Shown here: positions 36,042 to 49,400 of the stretch, piece by piece
Layout: the number at the start of each line of letters is the position of its first letter
How positions within the stretch are numbered: position 1 is the first letter of the stretch
Source: Leuctra nigra
Taxonomy: Eukaryota; Arthropoda; Insecta; Plecoptera; Leuctridae
DNA length: 64,000 nucleotides
Reading direction: 5' to 3'
Assembly: GCA_934045905.1 (NCBI GenBank)
Contig: OW203764.1
Location: 27,640,954-27,704,953, forward strand
Program-made: the position numbers and the translations under genes
Notes under the pieces: generated by a model
The model's input: the letters and a program-made list of their open reading frames with translations, nothing else
The model's database searches: none
Told to the model about the DNA's origin: nothing

Positions 36042-36525
36042 CGTAGTCACCTCCAAGTATCAACATTCAGCTAACTAGAGACGTGAGGACGTCACTCAAA
36101 CAGACTATACCCTGGAAAATTAAAAGTGTATACAGAAACGGACCAAAAGGGCGCTCCCCTCTTCAACTCCAGTGCTCCAGTAGATTAGTAGCTACCTAAC
36201 TACTTAGTTACTTATTAGCTACTGATGAGATAATCTAAACATCAACAGGTGAATGATTGACATAACATGCGATTTGTGGTCATATGAAATTTGAAGAAAT
36301 CTGACAAGTGGGTGCTTTCATATTTTTGACATTGGTTGTTGAAGGGTCAAGCCAGTAGGTAAGAAGCTCTTACCTACAATCCATGCTACCTGTTAATAAG
36401 TAGGTCGAAACAACTTTGAAGTGGAGAAGTTAATACTTTGCATATGTTTTCTCATACAAGAAAGAAGATGCCATAAAACACTTAGTTGTGTCGTTATGTT
36501 AAAAATCACTTAGAGAATATCTCAC

Positions 36526-36564
36526 CTTTGGGCTGTCTGCTTTGAAGATCTCTGTGACGGCCAT
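36526..36564 (-). other. Possible alternative or 5'-leader exon upstream of Spt20
   Basis: On the minus strand an ATG at 36564 opens 13 codons (MAVTEIFKADSPK) that end exactly at a good donor (gtgaga). The phase is 0, so it could splice straight to Spt20 exon 2 at 35924 and replace MQSLEAACEEAD. If spliced to sequence just upstream of the 36041 ATG it would instead run into a stop and be an upstream reading frame. No homology to the peptide is recognised. Confidence 0.3.
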
Positions 36565-37366
36565 CAGCTGAACTCCTAGGAATGAGTGATTCTAACCCTA
36601 TTCTTCGAACTATATCGACAACACGTATGAAACATTGGAAGTAGGTACTCGCTTTACAAATTTATTTTTACTTAAAGTAGAGGTTGTTTTGAAAACATTA
36701 ACATTGGAGATACACGTGAAATCGTATCACTAAATTATCAGTTTACAAACATACTGCCACCTTGGTTTAACATGTACTGCTGCTACCTACCGGCCATCAC
36801 CTACAATAAATATTTATTTCAATTTTCGGACAAGCACCATCTTTGAAAGAAAGTTTTAACTGTATCTTGTAAACGAATATATTTGGCCGGTAGGTGGCAG
36901 AGAAATGCCTTTGCATAAAAAGATTCTAGACCGTGGGAAATTCAAACATTGGCGGCAAGTTCGTGCAAAACGTCTAATCTAATCTGGAATATAAGGCCAA
37001 TTTTCAAGTACATTTTGAAATCCCAAAATAATTACCCAATATTCCAAAGAACGTAACATAATATTATGTTCGTTTGGTAGATATCCGGCACCTAGTCCGT
37101 CATTTTCTAAAATGAAGAAATTTGAGATAATGCTGAACTACCTATTTAAAACTTCTTTTAGATTTAGCATAACAAAAATCTTTCAAAATTGGAAACGTTT
37201 TCAGAAAGTGGAACAAAAGATAAAGTTCACTAAAAAAAGGGCATGAAGAAGGGTATCAATTTCCCGAAACAAAATTTTATCTGAATGTATATTTATGAAA
37301 AGAAGTATTAGGCTTATGAGGAAATGTCTTCTATCTAAAATCTAGTGAATTACTTTTTTAGCATAT

Positions 37367-38155
37367 TTGAGCGAGCGTAGCGAGTGTCTCCTTTCGGCTC
37401 ATTTGGCATGGACCTCTGTTTTTTTTTCTGTTGGGTGAGGCTGTACAGGTAAGAGTTTTTCTTCGATCGATCTGAAATTTTGCGTACATGTAGAGACAAC
37501 CTTTTCTGTTTGCAGGCCCCAAATTTTTTTTAAATCCATTCATTGGTTAAAATTTAAATAAACATCTCCTGAGAGGTTGAAAAATGAAAATGGTCTTCGA
37601 TAAATCTGATCAAATTCATATTTTGGCTATACATGTCAGAGTTTTTCTTCGATCAAGCTGAAATTTTGCACACATGTAGAGACAACCTTCTCTGATTGCA
37701 GGCCCTAATTTTTTTGAAATCCAATAATTGGTTAAAATTTAAATAAATATCTCCTGATAGGCTGAAAAATGAAAACGGTCTTCGATCATTCTGATCAAAC
37801 TCATATTTTGCATGATCATTAAGACCAACATTGTCTCTTATTTTACATTATTTCATCCCAATCAGTTAAGAACGTATTAACTTAATGACATTTTTAATAT
37901 TTGTCAGTATTGAAGTATCGAAATGAATGTTTTCCAGTGCCAATTGGATTGAATCTGATTTGCTATATTTACCAGGGTGCTTAGATGCTATTTTCAAGTT
38001 TCGATGGAAAGCATAATATACTTTTATGTTCAGTGATCATATTTCAATTCAATATGGATGTATATGTTTTCTGTGCGTTGTGTACGCATTTCCCGTTCGA
38101 GAATTTGCACGTACCCGTGCTCGCTCATCAACGCGTTACACTGATTGTTTTCCTA
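37367..38155 (+). mobile_element. Helitron-like non-autonomous element, copy b
   Basis: 789 bp from TTGAGCGAGCGTAGCGAGTG to AACGCGTTACACTGATTGTT, then TTCCTAG|T. Two direct repeats of about 180 bp (around 37455 and 37637) share CTGAAATTTTGC and ACATGTAGAGACAACC. Confidence 0.6.
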
Positions 38156-38304
38156 GTTATTACATAGGTAACTAGTATACCGCATCATACAGGTCATTCA
38201 CGAAACTTTTTGACGGTGTTACCGGGGGCGACCAATGTTAGGTTCTCCTGGCATTACGAGCTAACACAAGCTAACCCGACTTAACTGGCGGAAGCGTTCC
38301 CTAC

Positions 38305-38599
38305 CAGGCGCGTAGGAAGGGGGGAAGAAAGGGGGGGAAAAATCCCCCCCCCCTCTGATTCAATTCCCCTTTCCTATGTTCTTACATTTATGTGTTAAGA
38401 AAAAAATTTGCTCAAAAAGTGTTAAAATCACGTAGAATTGCACCAAATTGATGTCTAAAATTCAAAAATTTTCCGGGGCTGTGCGCCCCGGACCCGCATT
38501 TTGCTGGGGGGCCCGCCCCCCGTTGTCTTCGTAGACACTAGTATTCCAGCTCAAGTTCTTTTACAATATTATTCCCCCCCCCCTTGCAAATTTAGTTCC
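38305..38599 (-). mobile_element. hAT-like MITE, CAGGCGCGTAGGA family, decayed copy
   Basis: The left end CAGGCGCGTAGGA is intact; the right end is worn (CTTGCAAATTTAGTTCC). The interior is the reverse complement of the 5929 copy, including the GGGGCTGTGCGCCCCGGACC core. No target duplication is visible. Confidence 0.75.
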
Positions 38600-40864
38600 T
38601 TATTTATTCAACCCGGCCAACCACTAGTTTTTCGTGCGAGTAAAAATTGACTTAAAATTGTACAGTACATATCGGCGCTTAGGAAGGCACCAAATTCATT
38701 CCCGACTCGTAAAATTTTCAGTGCTATGCACCCCAAACCAGAGGACCCATTCTGGAGATTCGTGTTTTGAAATCATGTGCACATTTTCGTTTTAAAATAC
38801 AATGTAAGAAAGTTGAAGGCCAAGAAATAGCTCGCAAATTTTGTAGTTTTATGCAATGCAAATCAGTTCCAAAACAAGACTGAAGAATTGGCCTTTCCTC
38901 AAACCCCTCTTGTTCTTGAAAGCTAATTTCGTTCCCGTGATAGTTGCTGAACATCACATTTTTCATTTTAGAAGAAATTATTGGAAACAGTATTTTGAAT
39001 TTAGATTTGATCCCACAGATCAAGTCCCATTAGTAAAATTTAGTTGGCTAGATTGTTAAAAAGTAATCAAGAGATCTTACTCTATTATAAGATGTGAAAT
39101 GTGTACTACCACGAGCAACTATGAAATGATTGGACATTGTGTAGAATAAAAGTTTCCACGAGTACATTGAAGATTGGTACAAAGGTAGCCGACACGGGTA
39201 TGAAAGACATTAGGTACCTACCTCTTACTGGATATCAGTGCGATGTACTGATGTGCTTGTGAAGCTGGCATGTCAGATGATCGTCGTGAGCAGCTGTATA
39301 TATATTTACTAATGCTTACAATTAGATCTGATGCAGTTTCTGCTTTTTAGCCTTTAATAACGTGTACAATGTGAAGGGCAAATAAAGACTTTCGTGTAAA
39401 ACACATGTTTTCTCAGTAGCTCCACATAGAGCACTAGAGTGCAATGAATGTTGTCATTTCACATTAACATTTTAGTTGCACACTCCTACCCATTGACAAA
39501 GGTAGATGTGAAACGAAAGTGACAGTCAACTCGGATGTTAGAAGAAACAAGCCAGATTAAATTGAAATTATCAGTTAATCACTCAGCCCAAAAGTTTGTA
39601 TGAAACATTGTTGAAACTCAAAAAATTAAATATAGTCTTCATTGTTTGCCAAACATTTTCATTTTCACCTGTTATTCTAAGCCCCAGGGGAATAGATTTA
39701 TAACACCCACATTGTACTACTTGAGTAATGGAAAATAAAATAGAGAGGATAAGTAAACCAACATTTTATTTGAAAAGTTTATTTATCCCTATAAGATACA
39801 AAACAAACACTGCCTTTTCTCTATTTGAATGTTCTAAAAATAACACAGAGCAAGTAGTTGTCTGTTGTGAATTTGTCCTGAATTGCGAATTGCAACCCAA
39901 CACTGTTAGGTGGATATTACTGTAAATCAGTTGTGAATATCCTATTCAAATTTACATCATGGGCGATTACTCTTTAAAAACGTTACTGAATTTTAAGTCG
40001 GGCAATGCCATCTTTGAGTGTACAATTTAACGAGCCTAATTATTATTGATTTAAAATGTTTCGAGGAATGTTAGGTCATAGACATGAAAGCGAGAGAAAA
40101 CGCGAATGTAGTACCCACACGTTTTCTGTCCCGGAACAAAATCCCTCATAATATTACAAGGTATGAGAACAGACTATTTGTTAAAACTTCCCCATTTACA
40201 GAGTTTGTCGAGTTTGTAACAGTCGGGTTTGTGTTCAACTCAGATACTGATGAATTAAAATACAATTGTTGAGTTGCCTCAATGGCTGAACGAAATAATA
40301 ATTACTCTGTAAATGGAAGTGAATATTCACCACTCAACTACTCGAAGAACACACAAACAAATATTCTCGTTACAGATGCAAATGAAATTATTAAAAATTA
40401 AAAGTTTACTTACTGGCAAACACCAAAGCTGTTACAGTAAATACAAGATGACTTAACAATTGAATTAACAGGTAGGTAGGCAACAGCAGAACCCTGAATT
40501 CTATGCTCGAAGCAGCACAGCATTATTGTTAGATAATATGGAGGAAGTTAGTATTGAGGTAGCCTATCCATTGAGGATCAAAGCAAGAGGGCTTTGGTGA
40601 AAGCCAGCATCGTAGATCAATTGGGCCCGCAATGTACGTCATTCACAGCAGCAACAACAGCGGCTCTTCATGAATGAGAGTAATGATATTAATAGGGACT
40701 CGAACTTCATCGCATTTGTACTGATCAACACAGAACATTGTTTTAAGTTAGTATTAATATTATTATGTACATTGGGGTAATGTCTTCCGTTACTTTTAAT
40801 TATTTGGTGAATGAATGATTAAGGGTGAAGATTATGAATTAACGAACATTGCACTTGTTGGCTT

Positions 40865-43800
40865 CTATTCGTCATCATCTTCATCGAGATCCTCATCGTC
40901 ATCCTCCTCATCGTCGTCACTGTCAGCCTTCTTGGCTTGAGGGACTGGGGCAACTGTAGGTACGCCGGGCTTGGCCTTCTTCTTGTAGGCGGTCATTTCC
41001 TGAGAAAAGCAAATGACACTTCTTTGTGAAAACCACTCATCATACATTTTGGCATTCGCTTCAAAATTTGACAATGTTAATCTATACATACCCTGTCATA
41101 TCGGGCCTTGTCCTTCTCAGCCATTGCTTCGTATTTGGACTTGAGCTCAGGATCGACATCGGACCACCGGCGACCAAGCTCCTTGGCAATGTCTCCAACG
41201 CCCCACTCAGGGTTGATCACCTTCACCTTTCCGCGCTCGTCGTTGCAGAACCAGAAGAACGCCGACCTAAGATTTAACAAGGTTTGTTAATCCAAGCAGA
41301 GACATAAAGATGCAATCAGGTAATGTTGGTAAAATGAGGTAACACGAGGGAACACAGTTGCAACAACTTACAATGATCGCTTGGGCGCATTAGGATCCTT
41401 GACGTGTTTCCTCTTCTTGCCACGTGTCTTCTCTCCCTTGGGCGGCACATAGCCCTCCATCTCGGTGTCATAACGCTTCTTATCCTTCTCGGCCATCTCG
41501 TGGAAACGCTTCTTCTCCTTGTCAGACATTGTCTATAAAGAAAATAAACCATGAGTGTGGCCCCAATGAGTCTGGGGGAACAGAGAACAGAGACAGAGGA
41601 AAAAACAAATACACAGGAACACTGTGAAAATCCATTCACCATCCCTACAGCAATGTATAATCTCGAAGCAAGTCAGACGTTGTGTCAGGCTGGTGGCTGG
41701 AGGAAAACTCTTGTGTTGCTTGCTGCCTTTTGGATAAACACCGGTGTCTCTTTAGTGACTGACACACACAATGTGACACCTCTCAGCCCAGCCTGCCGGG
41801 TCCACATACATAGATTGTTTTTGCGTTTTGTTATAACCAATCACATCTGCCATGAGCAGTTTCTGGACTTGTGAGTGGTCATAAGAAAAATCTTCATAAA
41901 CGGTCTATTTGGACCCGGCTTTAGTGGCAGCCAACACGCAATGTGCACGAGTTACACGCATAAAATGTCTTCAAAGGGCATAGAGTTGTATCTAGAAATG
42001 GCATTTTGCTACAGAATGAAGTGTTCAGAAATCTATTTGAGGCCAGTTTTCAATACTCTGCTCAAGTTAAAAGTAATTTGATGTGGACTCTTTGGAACTT
42101 TAATTAATAAATGAAGATAAAGTTAGGTACACATTCTAACAAAGCATTGAAAAACCAGCCCCTACAAATATTAATGGATTTATTTTTATTTTAATACTAG
42201 GACAGTAAAAACAACATGGTCATCACAAGTTGCTAATTGCGTTGGCAATTTTACCATGGAAACATCATTGTTGTTAATGTCAGCATAATTTTGAAATACA
42301 TCTCACACCGTTTTTTTTTCTGCCAATGGTTCCTTCCATGAAATTTTAAGCAGATTTGTTTGTGTGAATGAAAAACTCACTATATTAGGTCGAGTCGACT
42401 TTGTGTTCGTCATTACTATTGTGCACATACCGATTACAAATTAATACTAGTATGTACTGTACAAAAGTTTTGTTGAATGTCTCCATTTTGGCCATACCAA
42501 ATTTCTGCCATATTTCTGGTAATTATCAACCAGAAAAATACACAAATTACCCACAAAATTTAACTGTACAAAAATTTCGTGAAATGCTCTATCTTGGCTA
42601 CATAATGTCAATAAAGTAATCCATAAATGTTTCTTCACAACATAAGTTTTAAATTTGAATATTATCAATTGAAAGGATTTAACTTGGGTCAAAAGATTTT
42701 GCCTAGTAGGTAGATACACCTAATGAGAAAATGATCATAGTGACTACCCCCAGTGGTTAATTTGGGGGCAGACGCGTCCCCTCACTCTTTTTTCAGGGAT
42801 TATTTTTCTTAGAAGTAAAAAATGCAAAATATTGTGTACAAATCGCGTAAAAAGGCACAAAATTTCATCTTGAAATTCAAAATTCTCCCGGGGCTACGCG
42901 CCCCGGACCAGCATTATATTGGGGGGCACTTCCCTCCAAACCTCCCATCGTTTTCGTAAGCAAATTCCCCTAACATCGCCGAGCGTCCGCCCACTTATCA
43001 TTTTACAAATTAACCACTGACTACCCCGAATTTGAGGTGGACTAGGTATTAGTCCAATTAATTAATAATTTCTAGTTCTGAATGAAAAAATGCATGAACT
43101 GAAATTAATTAAAATGTTAGGTACATATTTCAAAAACTATTACATTTGATTTCTAAAATTTAGTTTTTACTCTTACCTATCAATTACACATTTCCTTCAA
43201 TTTGAAATCACAATAGGTGCCCCTACCTAAGTAATGTGTAATAGGTATGTAGGACTAGAAAAACGCTTGGTGTAACACGCTAATGAGCGAGCACCCGACG
43301 CGTTAACATCTCGAATTGAAATTTTGGAACGCTCAAAACATATTTATAACATCCATATTGAATTAAAATATGATACACTCAATCAACATAAAATACCTGA
43401 TTTTATTGCAACTAAGATTATCTACACTGTGGTAACCCAAATCCAAGTTGCTTTGGCCCAAGTTTCCCATTCATTTTGATACCATCACAGTTCTGACAAT
43501 ATATTTCTAACAGTTAAAAATGTCAATAAGTGCATTCTGGACCGATAAGGCTGAAAATTAGTAAAATAAGAGAAAATGTTAGTTTTAATAGCTAGCAAAA
43601 GTTGGAAGTTGATCTGACCATTTTGATTTTCGACCAATCGGGAGATATTTTCATTTGTGAATCAATCGGAGAGCAGCTTTCAAAAATATACACGATTAAG
43701 CTAGAATGATATTAGTATGTGTTTAAAATTTCAGCTCGATCGGATAAAATTTGTGGCCTGTGCCGGCCAAACACAAAAAACACACAAAAAACAGAGAAAG

Positions 43801-46416
43801 TGTCCAAAAGTGCAGAATGGAGTCACTCGCTAAGCTCGCTCAATTACTCTAAAAGAAAGAAAAATATTAAGGGTTTGTACATCAACAATGTGTGGGACAG
43901 TTTTAAGTGAATGATTGTACACTGTCCAGCATTTATACGAAAGTACCTGCATATCAATAAGTGAAGTCACAATCCGTGTTGGTGAGGATCTGAAAATCAA
44001 TCAAGCATTAACAATGAAGGCTTTGAACTAGTACCCTCTTCAATAAAACTGAATAGAAAAAGTTACAAATTACCTGGAAGTCTAAATTGAACTGGAGGGA
44101 GAGTATGCAGACCTTTAAATTATGGGTCTTTTTGTGGTGTTGTTAACTTGTTATACACTAAAATTTAAATCATGAATCATGAAATAAATTGAAGTTATTG
44201 TGAATTGTGTTTCATGCTCAGAACAAGGAAGATCATAAGTTCATAACGGAAATAACTACAAATGGAAATATATTATATCGTAAAAAAAAATCTATTCACT
44301 TATAATCTAAATAGAATATTTCTCAAAACGGAAATTATTAAAAGGAGAAACACTTATTTGGATTTGCAATCATATAAAATAAACTAAAAAGAAAAACAAA
44401 TTAGACAGAATTAGTGCAAAAGATGAAACACTTAAAAAAACTAGATGAAAAGGAGAAGCGCGGATGAATGCAAAGCTAAGTGGTAGAAATATTCCACGGG
44501 AAGGACCGCCTCCATTTGGCTATATTATCGACGTGTTGTTCCAAACGCAGAGCAATTTATTTCTACCAGTTGTGACAGCGGGCGCGGGGGAAGGGGGGGG
44601 GTGCGAGGGAAGGGTTGTAAGACCCCTCCCCCACCCGCTGCTCCGAAGCTAGATGGAGGCGCCATTGATTTTTGAAAGTCGTGCGGTAGCGAGTGCGCGC
44701 GACTAAAAGATAGGGGGACGATGAAGGAGGGGGAGCGAGTAAATATGCAGATTAAACACAAAACTGGCGCTATCAAAGGAAGAAGAGTTGAATCGAACGC
44801 TGAGGGTGGAATTGCTGGACGGGGATATGGTACAGTATCCGAGTGGCAACAGCGATGCCGGCCAAGCATAGCTGGCCGCCGAAAACCTGTTAGCCTTCGG
44901 CTTGAAACCAAGCGAGATAATAGCTTGCGATATTCGTGCCTTTCTCTCACCAAGCCAGGCTAGCTAACCAGCCAGCCAAGCATCGAGGCAGCACACAAAG
45001 AAGCCACCTGTCTACCCTGCTTTAATTGCCGCCTCGTGTGGGGGTGACGGCCCGAACCCGACAACCCCTACTCATTTACCTGCTCGGACACATTACGCAC
45101 AGGAATGCGAGGGTCACAACAACAACATGAATAATCAAGAAGAGCATTGTAGATGTACGCAGGAGTGTGCGGCTGGAATAGAAACACGGCACCTCCACCA
45201 ACACCTCGCGATCCTACTAAGACAAAAGCATGGAATGATGAACGAAATGCGGTGATCGCGAGGGCTTACGTCAACCTGCGCCTAAAAATATAATAAAAAA
45301 ACACCAATTTCACTCAAATTGAAAAAAATAAAATGCTTTCTCACCTTCCATCGTTCTGCGCACTTCTTCGAGAACTCTGCGAAGACCACGCTCTCGTCGG
45401 GGTGTTTCTTCTTATGCTCCTCACGGCAGGTTTGCACGAAAAATGCATAGGCGGTCATACGACCTCTCGGCTTAGCGTCAGCCTTTGCACGCGGCATTCT
45501 TCTGTTCGTTTGCTGGGGCTAGACGAATCAGACAAAACACACACACTTTACACTCCACCAAACATCATCTTCCCCTACATGACATGGAACAAAGCTATTA
45601 ATCCACAGTCGGCAGAGGCCCCCCCAAGGGCTACGGTGGTGTCACGGCCATCAGGAATCTAAGAAGTAACCATCTTGCATGTCTTCACGGCGCACCTTCC
45701 TTCCTCGTGCCACCTGCCCCATGAGGCGGCACGTGCACCGACCAAACATCGCGACCACCGTGGACCGCACATACGCGCGTATGAAAATCAATAACTCTAT
45801 TAGCCATCTTCATCCATAATACACAAGAGTAGTAACATTCCTAGCAATACACAGCAATGCGCGCGACGCGTGGCCTCGCACCTGAGACCGATCACTCGTA
45901 AGCGCGCCAAACGCAACCTACCACTATGGGAGGCGACTGTTGAACGTTCTGCATTGGATTGCCGGGATACCACCACTGCTCCCCGGGTCTTGCACCTAAC
46001 ATCGCTCCCCCGGTGTTCGCGGCGTTCACCATGTTATACTCGTAACCCCGCATGCACGACCCAACGCCGAGAGGACTCGAGGAAGACACGGGCGCTGACG
46101 TCATCGTCGTCGCGGGATTTTGGAAACTGCTGGCCATCTTATAAGAGAACAACTGCTGTCCCGCCGACGATCTCGAGACGGCATCTTGCTGTTGTTGTTG
46201 TTGCTGCTGATGTTGTTGCTGTTGCTGCTGTTGTTGTTGTACTTGCTGTTGTTGATGTTGTTGCACGGCGGCGAGCTGTTGTTGTTGCTGGTGTTGATTT
46301 AACAAGTGTTGGTGATGCGTCTGTAACGTCTGTTGGTAATCCGGAGAGGCGATCGCGCTCGGCCACCACACAGCGTCTTCGCGCGTCCCCCAAGCACCGC
46401 GATGGTGCTCCGACAT
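40865..46416 (-). CDS. Dsp1: Dorsal switch protein 1 (HMGB-type), five exons
   Basis: Dsp1 is an abundant nuclear HMG-box protein that bends DNA. In flies it is a corepressor with Dorsal and helps recruit Polycomb group proteins. Exons are 46416-45922, 45512-45345, 41532-41372, 41266-41092 and 40999-40865; phases agree and give 377 residues. Exon 1 is Gln/His-rich (residues about 28-85), then [19 protein letters not shown] and GEQWWYP, hallmarks of insect Dsp1. HMG box A spans exons 2-3 ([20 protein letters not shown] to [13 protein letters not shown]). A basic linker ([19 protein letters not shown]) leads to HMG box B ([40 protein letters not shown]). The protein ends in an acidic tail of about 20 Asp/Glu. 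ATG 46416 is the furthest upstream in frame. Internal ATGs at MASSFQNP and at MPRAKAD (45497) could give shorter isoforms. The 3.8-kb intron between exons 2 and 3 holds three transposable elements and a possible microexon. Confidence 0.93.
41793..41924. mobile_element. MITE, AAGCCGGGTCCACATAGACC family, short copy
   Basis: Ends CTGCCGGGTCCACATACATA and GGACCCGGCTTTAG with TTTTTGCGTTTTG inside, about 130 bp, in the Dsp1 intron. Confidence 0.6.
42751..43019 (-). mobile_element. hAT-like MITE, CAGTGGTTAATTTG family, copy 3
   Basis: Inverted relative to copy 1. The terminal repeats are intact and the exact target duplication ACTACCCC flanks both sides (42743-42750, 43020-43027). It lies inside the Dsp1 intron. 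Confidence 0.9.
43255..43843 (-). mobile_element. Helitron-like non-autonomous element, copy c
   Basis: Minus orientation, in the Dsp1 intron. The 3' end carries GTGCTCGCTCATTAGCGTGT and then CTAG|T at 43255. The 5' end is TTGAGCGAGCTTAGCGAGTG at 43843. Confidence 0.6.
44450..45269. other. GC-rich intronic segment of Dsp1, possible internal promoter
   Basis: This part of the Dsp1 intron is markedly richer in G, C and CpG than its surroundings, with G and C runs near 44587-44640. It lies just downstream of the exon that carries the internal ATG at 45497. Open frames across it are low-complexity (Pro/Arg/Ser) and match nothing I recognise. An internal regulatory region is an inference from composition only. 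Confidence 0.25.
45270..45281 (-). other. Candidate 12-base microexon in Dsp1 HMG box A
   Basis: On the minus strand, 68 bp of the 63-bp-plus downstream intron after the exon ending at 45345, a tttttag acceptor precedes GCG CAG GTT GAC and then a strong donor gtaagc. The piece is 12 bases, phase 0, and would add AQVD between ERWK and TMSDKEKK. An inner gcag acceptor would give a 6-base version (VD). It would be optional, since direct exon 2 to exon 3 splicing gives the canonical HMG box. Confidence 0.35.
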
Positions 46417-49400
46417 GGCTTCACTACACTACTTTCCCAAGAGCTTCGGTTTAGGCTCGCTTCGCGGCTATAAGCTTGGCGGAGACGACTCTATGATGCA
46501 GGCGAGGGTCGGACGAGTGAGGGAGGGGAGGGGGGACAGTGTGGGGTCTCAAACCCGCGGCGTTGCCGGATCGACACGTCGCTGCATTCACAAAGGAAAT
46601 ACAAGCTAGAGGGAAACGATGGGGGAGTGGTGGGGGAAAGTAGGGGAACGAGAGCGGGGATGCAACTCTTCACGCCTAGAACTCTGTTCAACCGCGAGGT
46701 CACAAGAAAAGCGCGATTTTCAGATCTTTGGGGAAATGCAACAAACAACTCGAAAACAATAAAATGCTTCCCGAACTGACTCCAAACGGAACTGGACGGA
46801 ACAGTTTCAGTTTCGAAACGCTTAGATCGAAAAATAACCCAAAAATTATTATCATTCTGCACGATAACGTTCATCTAACGCTCGATGTCAGGGAATTATG
46901 ACATTCATCATTGTTGACAGGCGAACGATGTGATGACAACAGCCTGAAATGAAGTTTTACAACTTGTAGACGCTCTTGGACCAAGTGACCACACTGTAAG
47001 GACCATCCAGGAATTTCTTGTGGTCGCTGGGCTATTAAAAAAATGTTCAATTTGAATTTGTGATCCACGCGCGCCTAGCCGGCAACACTGTAAATGGATA
47101 TACCGCCAACAGCGCACTCAGCACGCATCGGTCGAAACCGGAACCACTACCTCGCCCTTCACCCCGCTGTACGGGCGGTGCCGATGCGAGCCGTGTTATG
47201 GTACGGTCAATAAGACGGCATTCCCAGGGCTAGGCCCCGGGCCGTGCCGAACCCAACCAACACATTCAGCTTGCTTCCTTGCCTTCTACCAGGGCAGATA
47301 AACCACATGGTAGGGGGTGGCGAAAGAAGTGGGGGGTTTTATGAGGGGTAGTTTGAGCATCCAAAGCAGAAACTAAATCCCATCTATAAACAAATATTAA
47401 TACATAATGTAACTGAAATTTAGTTTTTTTAAATCATAGACGGCGTCCATTAAAAAACATGGTCAAAATAAAACATTAAAAATCAATCCTATTCCAAAAA
47501 AAATCAAGAAAAAAGGGCGCGTAAAATATAAAATTGTACAACTCCACTAATTTTAGTATTTTTAAGCCACTAAAAACTGGAGCGTCGATTTCAATCCAAG
47601 TCAGCAACACAGAAAATAAAAACTATTAGAAAGAAGCATAATCTTGAAACAAATTGATGAATTGCTAAGCGTCTTTTACCCATGCAATCCTGTACTCGGT
47701 AGAAAGCGCGCGGTTCAACCACCTTGTAACGGCTTGCCTAGTACCCACCGGTAGTCCTGCCTGCATGGCATGGACAGTCTAATTATTCTCAAATAATGTA
47801 GCATTCAATCATGGGGTTATGAGAATTGTACATCATAACTCCCAAAACGACTAAATGCATTTTTCTAGCACAGTATTTATAATAAAAGGTCATTGGCAAA
47901 GCCGGCTCATCTATTGATCAATTTACTGTGCAATAATTAGGTAATTTATGGTTTTCGCCCAATTATATGAATAGCAAAACATTTCCAATTTTACATCTAT
48001 TCCATGCGCAAATTTTTCGTCGGAAAAAATAACCCCCAAAAATTGCATAATTTGACAGGTAAACATCAATACTATCAGTTAATTTCACTAAAACCCCATT
48101 GTATGACCTTCATTTCCCCTTCCCGCCATTTTAAATTACAACTGTATCGCCATTTTACAGAAAAATCGTTATTTTCATTTATTTTTGTAACATATAAGTT
48201 TAATAAATCCCCGAACAGTAACACTATAGAAACCCCATTGCCGTTCATAATAGCATGCATTGCCCATAAGGATAGTATTGGCTTGTGTGGAAGCCATAGG
48301 GAAAACTAATAAACGCGAAAAATAGAACAAAGACGTCACAAATCGAGACCTCATGACTAAAAGTACCCTTCATTTAATTCATCTAAACTTGTTGAAAAAT
48401 GTGTATTATCAAATATAAACATTAGCTGAGAATTTTAATCAAGTCGGAAATCCGTATGCTATTATCACTGTACTGTGTATAAGGCCCATAGGTTAGCACG
48501 TAGCAGGACCCCAGCCCTAGTTAAATGGAGTCCATATACACGGCCTTGGTTGGCCATTGGAACAAAAGGGAAATCATCAAATGCATATTTAAACAGTACC
48601 TGCTAGCTAATGTACTCACCTAAAATAGCAAACAATACAATCTATTTTATTTTGAATTAATTAGCGGCGTAGATTTCCTTGATCACACGTATTTTCAGCG
48701 AGATAAATATATTTTCGGCACTTTTACGATTCCAATGCTAAGCTTATGGCAGCCATTTCGCTGACGGTTTGTATACGGCGAATAGAATGCAGCATATTTC
48801 TAAAATTTAGTTCGCACTTATCGAAACAACGCAAAGCTACGACTATTACACAATAAACACTAAATAATTTAAGCTATTGATAATATATTTGGCTACATCT
48901 GACATGGTCAAACGGATGAAATATAAAAATAATCTTACCTTAAATAAACTTCAACGTCCAAGGGAACCAGCTACGGAATAGAACGGGCGACCCCACGCCA
49001 CTTATGCGGTATACATGGAAGTAGATAGACGAATTCTGGCCAATTCCATTGGTCGATTTCAGATGGGCCGCAAAAACTGCTCCAATCACCGAGCGCCTAC
49101 TATATTTTCACATGTAAAACGTCAAAACCAATAGGCTCACGAGGATATCCTTGCGCGCGGACTTTTTTCTTCCAGTTTGAAAGCAAGGTATAATAAAATC
49201 TTAGTCCGTATTCCGTACAACTATATTGTATTAATTGTTAAAAATAATACTTTTTTAAAGATTCCTAAAATCATCCATACATATTGGATACAGTAGTTAA
49301 CTAATATGAATAAAAATTTACGAAACGCAGTCCTTCTAATCTAGTTCATAAAATAGGCGGGGACATGCACAGAACATTTGAATCCACCAATCACGTAGTC

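Larger units (their letters stand above)
36042..40864. other. Intergenic region between Spt20 and Dsp1
   Basis: No conserved coding segment was found. The region holds the presumed Spt20 promoter (36.05-36.7 kb) and a small inverted repeat around 36784-36906 with ends CTACCTACCGGCC. It also holds a Helitron-like copy (37367-38155), a degenerate hAT-like MITE (38305-38599) and a degraded relative of the 28814 MITE (about 38745-38900). The Dsp1 3' UTR probably occupies the right end: minus-strand AATAAA occurs at 39770-39765 and 39783-39778. Confidence 0.5.

Noticed and set aside
44525..44953. 142-codon minus-strand open frame in the Dsp1 intron
   Set aside because: Low-complexity GC-rich sequence with no conserved motif and no splice join to Dsp1 in frame.
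45870..46454. 194-codon open frame on the plus strand, Val/Ala/Arg-rich
   Set aside because: It is the antisense of the Dsp1 glutamine repeat exon.
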